Of a DNA stretch of 64,000 bases, positions 62,137 to 64,000 are shown in pieces. Both the position numbers and the translations under genes were made by a program. This DNA comes from an uncultured Paracoccaceae bacterium (GTDB taxonomy: Bacteria; Pseudomonadota; Alphaproteobacteria; Rhodobacterales; Rhodobacteraceae), in the NCBI GenBank assembly GCA_951812305.1, contig CATOSB010000011.1, forward strand, positions 186,001 through 250,000, written 5' to 3'. The notes under the pieces are model-generated. The model was not told the DNA's origin and did no database searches. It was given only the letters and a program-made list of their open reading frames with translations. The first letter of the stretch is position 1, and each line of letters starts with the position of its first letter.

Positions 62137-62327
62137 CTGGACGCAAAACCTTTTGTAAATGGATTCTCACCCGAGATTGCCGGAATTGACCGCGAGCGCA
62201 ATGCCTTGTCTCGGCTTCTCTGGCAAAAGCCACGCTGACACTACATCGTATGGTCCAAAATTTGAGCGGCGATGCTGTTTGCACCCGGTCCCCAATCCGC
62301 ATAGCGTCGCGATGCGAAAGGGGCGAC

Positions 62328-63314
62328 ATGGCCGACAATTCAGGACGCATCACGCTTTGGGGCATTGAGATTTTCGTGGCCACTGCCGAGGAGGCTTCGA
62401 TCACCGCAGCGGCGCGGCGTCTGGGGGCCAGCAATTCCACCGTCAGCCAGCAACTCACAAATCTCGAAGGCGCGCTTGGCACAGCGCTGTTAAACCGCAA
62501 CGAACGCCCGATGAGCCTGACGCCCGCCGGGCGGCTGTTCAAACAGCGTGCGCAAACCGTGTTGAACGTGGCCGCCCGCGCGCGCGCCGAACTGGCGCGA
62601 CAAGATCCATCGACTTTGCGCCAGCTTCGCCTTGGCATGATCGAAGATTTCGACAGCGACGTGACGCCGGCGCTGTTGCGCGAGATTGCGGGCGACTTGA
62701 TCCGTTGCCAATTTGAGTTGGAAACCGGTGCCAGCCACCGTCTGCTGGACCGTCTTGAAGCGCGCGCTCTCGATGTCGTTGTCGCCGCCGAGATCGGGGT
62801 CGAGGAAAACTGGATGGAAGCCTATCCGGTCCTGACAGAACCGTTCATTGCTGCCGTGCCTAAGGGACTGATAGAGAAAGGTGCCGATACCCGCGCCAAA
62901 CTGCCCCGCGCGCCGCTGATCCTTTATACCGCGCGCCACCATATGGGGCAGATCATTCGCGGTCATCTCACCCGGCAGAACCTGAACCTGAACCACCGGT
63001 TCGAACTCGACAGCTATCACGCGATCATGGCAATGGTGGCCGCAGGCGCCGGGTGGACCATTCTGACCCCGCTTGGGGTGCTGCACGCCCATCGGTTCCG
63101 CGATCAGGTCGATCTTCATCCGCTGCCATTTGCGCCGCTATCGCGCACGATTTCACTGGTTGCACGGCGCGACGTGCATGAAGGTTTCCCGGCAGAAATG
63201 GCCGCACGGTTGCGCCCGCTTATTCAGGAACTTGTGGTCAGCCCGGCGGTCAGCGAGTTTCCTTGGTTGCGCGGAACACTACGTGTCGAGGACAGTTCCA
63301 AAGAACGCACATAG
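62328..63314 (+). CDS. LysR-family regulator
   Basis: 328 residues from ATG at 62328 with AAAGGGG upstream; the longer frame before it has no similarity. Winged HTH: EASITAAARRLGASNSTVSQ, QLTNLEGALGTALLNRNERP. The effector domain covers the rest (HRLLDRLEARALDVVVAAEI, GAGWTILTPLGVLHAHRFRD). Divergent to the OtnC-like aldolase/GFA unit across 191 bp, the classical LysR arrangement. Confidence 0.9.
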   Translation: MADNSGRITLWGIEIFVATAEEASITAAARRLGASNSTVSQQLTNLEGALGTALLNRNERPMSLTPAGRLFKQRAQTVLNVAARARAELARQDPSTLRQLRLGMIEDFDSDVTPALLREIAGDLIRCQFELETGASHRLLDRLEARALDVVVAAEIGVEENWMEAYPVLTEPFIAAVPKGLIEKGADTRAKLPRAPLILYTARHHMGQIIRGHLTRQNLNLNHRFELDSYHAIMAMVAAGAGWTILTPLGVLHAHRFRDQVDLHPLPFAPLSRTISLVARRDVHEGFPAEMAARLRPLIQELVVSPAVSEFPWLRGTLRVEDSSKERT

Positions 63315-63346
63315 GACGATCAGAGCGTTCGGTGGCTACGCGTTTG

Positions 63347-63437
63347 GTGGCCTGAAGCGGGCATGCGAATTGCAAAAGCAACCCGACGAACTGGGGGGCC
63401 ACCCCCCATACCCCCCGAAGTATTTACGGCCAGATGA
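63347..63437. repeat. Convergent-junction element, copy 3, with the GGCCTGAAGCGG motif
   Basis: GTGGCCTGAAGCGGGCAT (63347-63364) resembles the terminal motif of the long-hairpin family. It is followed by the hairpin GGGGGGCCACCCCCC (~63393-63407) and CCCCCCGAAGTATTTACGG with CCAGATGAAGGAG, as in the copies at 6.6 and 10.3 kb. Lies between the convergent LysR and the last gene. Confidence 0.65.
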
Positions 63438-63498
63438 AGGAGCGTGAGACATTGTTGTTAACCCCGATTCTGGATAAGACGTTGGCGTCACCAGTGCA

Positions 63499-63939
63499 CT
63501 ACTCGACAGAATTTTTTCGTAGTTTTTTGATTCGTTTTTTACGATACTCGTTGACCCTTTTTCGCAGAGGGTTGCGATGAGGGATTTCCACCATTGTTAT
63601 GGAAATGATCCTCGGTTCTCTCAAAGCCTCATTTGGCTCCAGTTCAACGGCAATTCCGCCAAACTCTCCAAGAAATAGAACATTTGAAACGGTTTCGTGA
63701 TCTGCTTTGAATGTATCAGGGTCATTTTTCCGTACGTGTTTCGGGATGATCACCTGAAAGGGAGTGGCAGCCATCAGATCGAGCACAAGTGTCATGGTTC
63801 TTTTAGGGAGCGCAGCCAGTTCATTGAGCTTATCCGTGAGGGCGTAGAAACGGTTGGGGTCCTCTTCCATCATGTCGAACATGAGGTCCCGGATCTTCTC
63901 ATAAGCGAGATCTTCGTTGATTGGGAAGTTGTTCTCCAT
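63499..63939 (-). CDS. Hypothetical protein with Lys/Arg-rich C-terminal tail
   Basis: 146 residues from ATG at 63939; a GTG at 63948 is possible. Not recognised. It is mostly alpha-helical in the N-terminal half (LAYEKIRDLMFDMMEEDPNR, LNELAALPKRTMTLVLDLMA), then a beta-rich part (VIIPKHVRKNDPDTF, VLFLGEFGGIAVELEPNEAL), and ends in the basic run NEYRKKRIKKLRKNSVE. Base use is AT-richer than the rest of the window. The basic tail suggests RNA or DNA binding (inference). Confidence 0.65.
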   Translation of the reverse strand: MENNFPINEDLAYEKIRDLMFDMMEEDPNRFYALTDKLNELAALPKRTMTLVLDLMAATPFQVIIPKHVRKNDPDTFKADHETVSNVLFLGEFGGIAVELEPNEALREPRIISITMVEIPHRNPLRKRVNEYRKKRIKKLRKNSVE

Positions 63940-64000
63940 GGCGCGCACCTTTTGCCCCGTGTTGACCAGCCTGAATGCCCCCGTGATTAGTATGGGGTGA

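Overview
The window looks like a chromosomal segment of an alphaproteobacterium of the Rhodobacteraceae (Roseobacter group). The grounds are: high GC; an ispH/rnhA cluster; folK, rpoZ, a single long Rsh, a DUF2062 protein and pdxJ in series; a petABC cytochrome bc1 operon; a GTTC-N7-GTTC LexA box in front of mmcB; a tRNA-His without the extra G-1; and an aglEFGAK alpha-glucoside operon. About 64 protein genes, two tRNAs, one IS630-family element, one TPP riboswitch and several families of intergenic palindromic repeats can be supported. Most of it is ordinary core genome.

Layout. 1-6063: cobalamin corrin-ring genes (cbiX 3' part, cobH, cobL, cobI, a cbiG-cobJ fusion, cobM), mostly translationally coupled. 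6160-12376: a small unknown gene, a PatB-type C-S lyase, two tandem peptide deformylase genes (the second lacks metal and catalytic residues), fmt, a small membrane protein, then rnhA, a methyltransferase and ispH on the minus strand. 12497-18509: NYN-domain protein, folK, rpoZ, rsh, DUF2062, pdxJ, LysE exporter. 18654-24846: an MttB-superfamily methyltransferase, two small membrane-protein genes of unknown function (one split by the IS630 element), and a fused FAD/GcvT N-methyl-amine dehydrogenase. 25133-32782: aglKAGFE with divergent aglR, a promoter and LacI-type operators. 33096-38666: a phosphotransferase, ribokinase, a ThDP enzyme and a class III aminotransferase. 38987-43537: aroC, and divergently a TPP riboswitch with thiBPQ. 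43896-50764: petCBA, an outer-membrane barrel protein, an SGNH hydrolase, pyrF and membrane proteins. 50942-64000: clpB, a BKACE enzyme, tRNA-Arg, a LacI regulator, a small lipid-glycosyl-transfer operon, an ArsR/SRPBCC pair with an inverted-repeat operator, mmcB with its SOS box, small proteins, tRNA-His, an aldolase/LysR pair and an unknown lysine-rich-tailed protein.

How genes may work together. Corrinoid made by the first operon is the expected cofactor for the MttB-like protein, and the GcvT-type dehydrogenase would take further methyl groups to tetrahydrofolate, so glycine-betaine-type demethylation is a reasonable reading of 18.6-24.8 kb. The agl operon imports and hydrolyses alpha-glucosides under AglR. 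The thiBPQ transporter is under TPP control.

The most interesting non-coding pattern is that 11 of the 13 convergent gene junctions carry palindromic repeat elements. Five of these belong to one family whose best copy has 20-bp inverted ends and a 133-nt hairpin. The 320-bp co-directional gap at 38.8 kb and the divergent gaps at 20.3 and 46.7 kb lack these elements. No CRISPR array, prophage, rRNA operon or defence island was seen.
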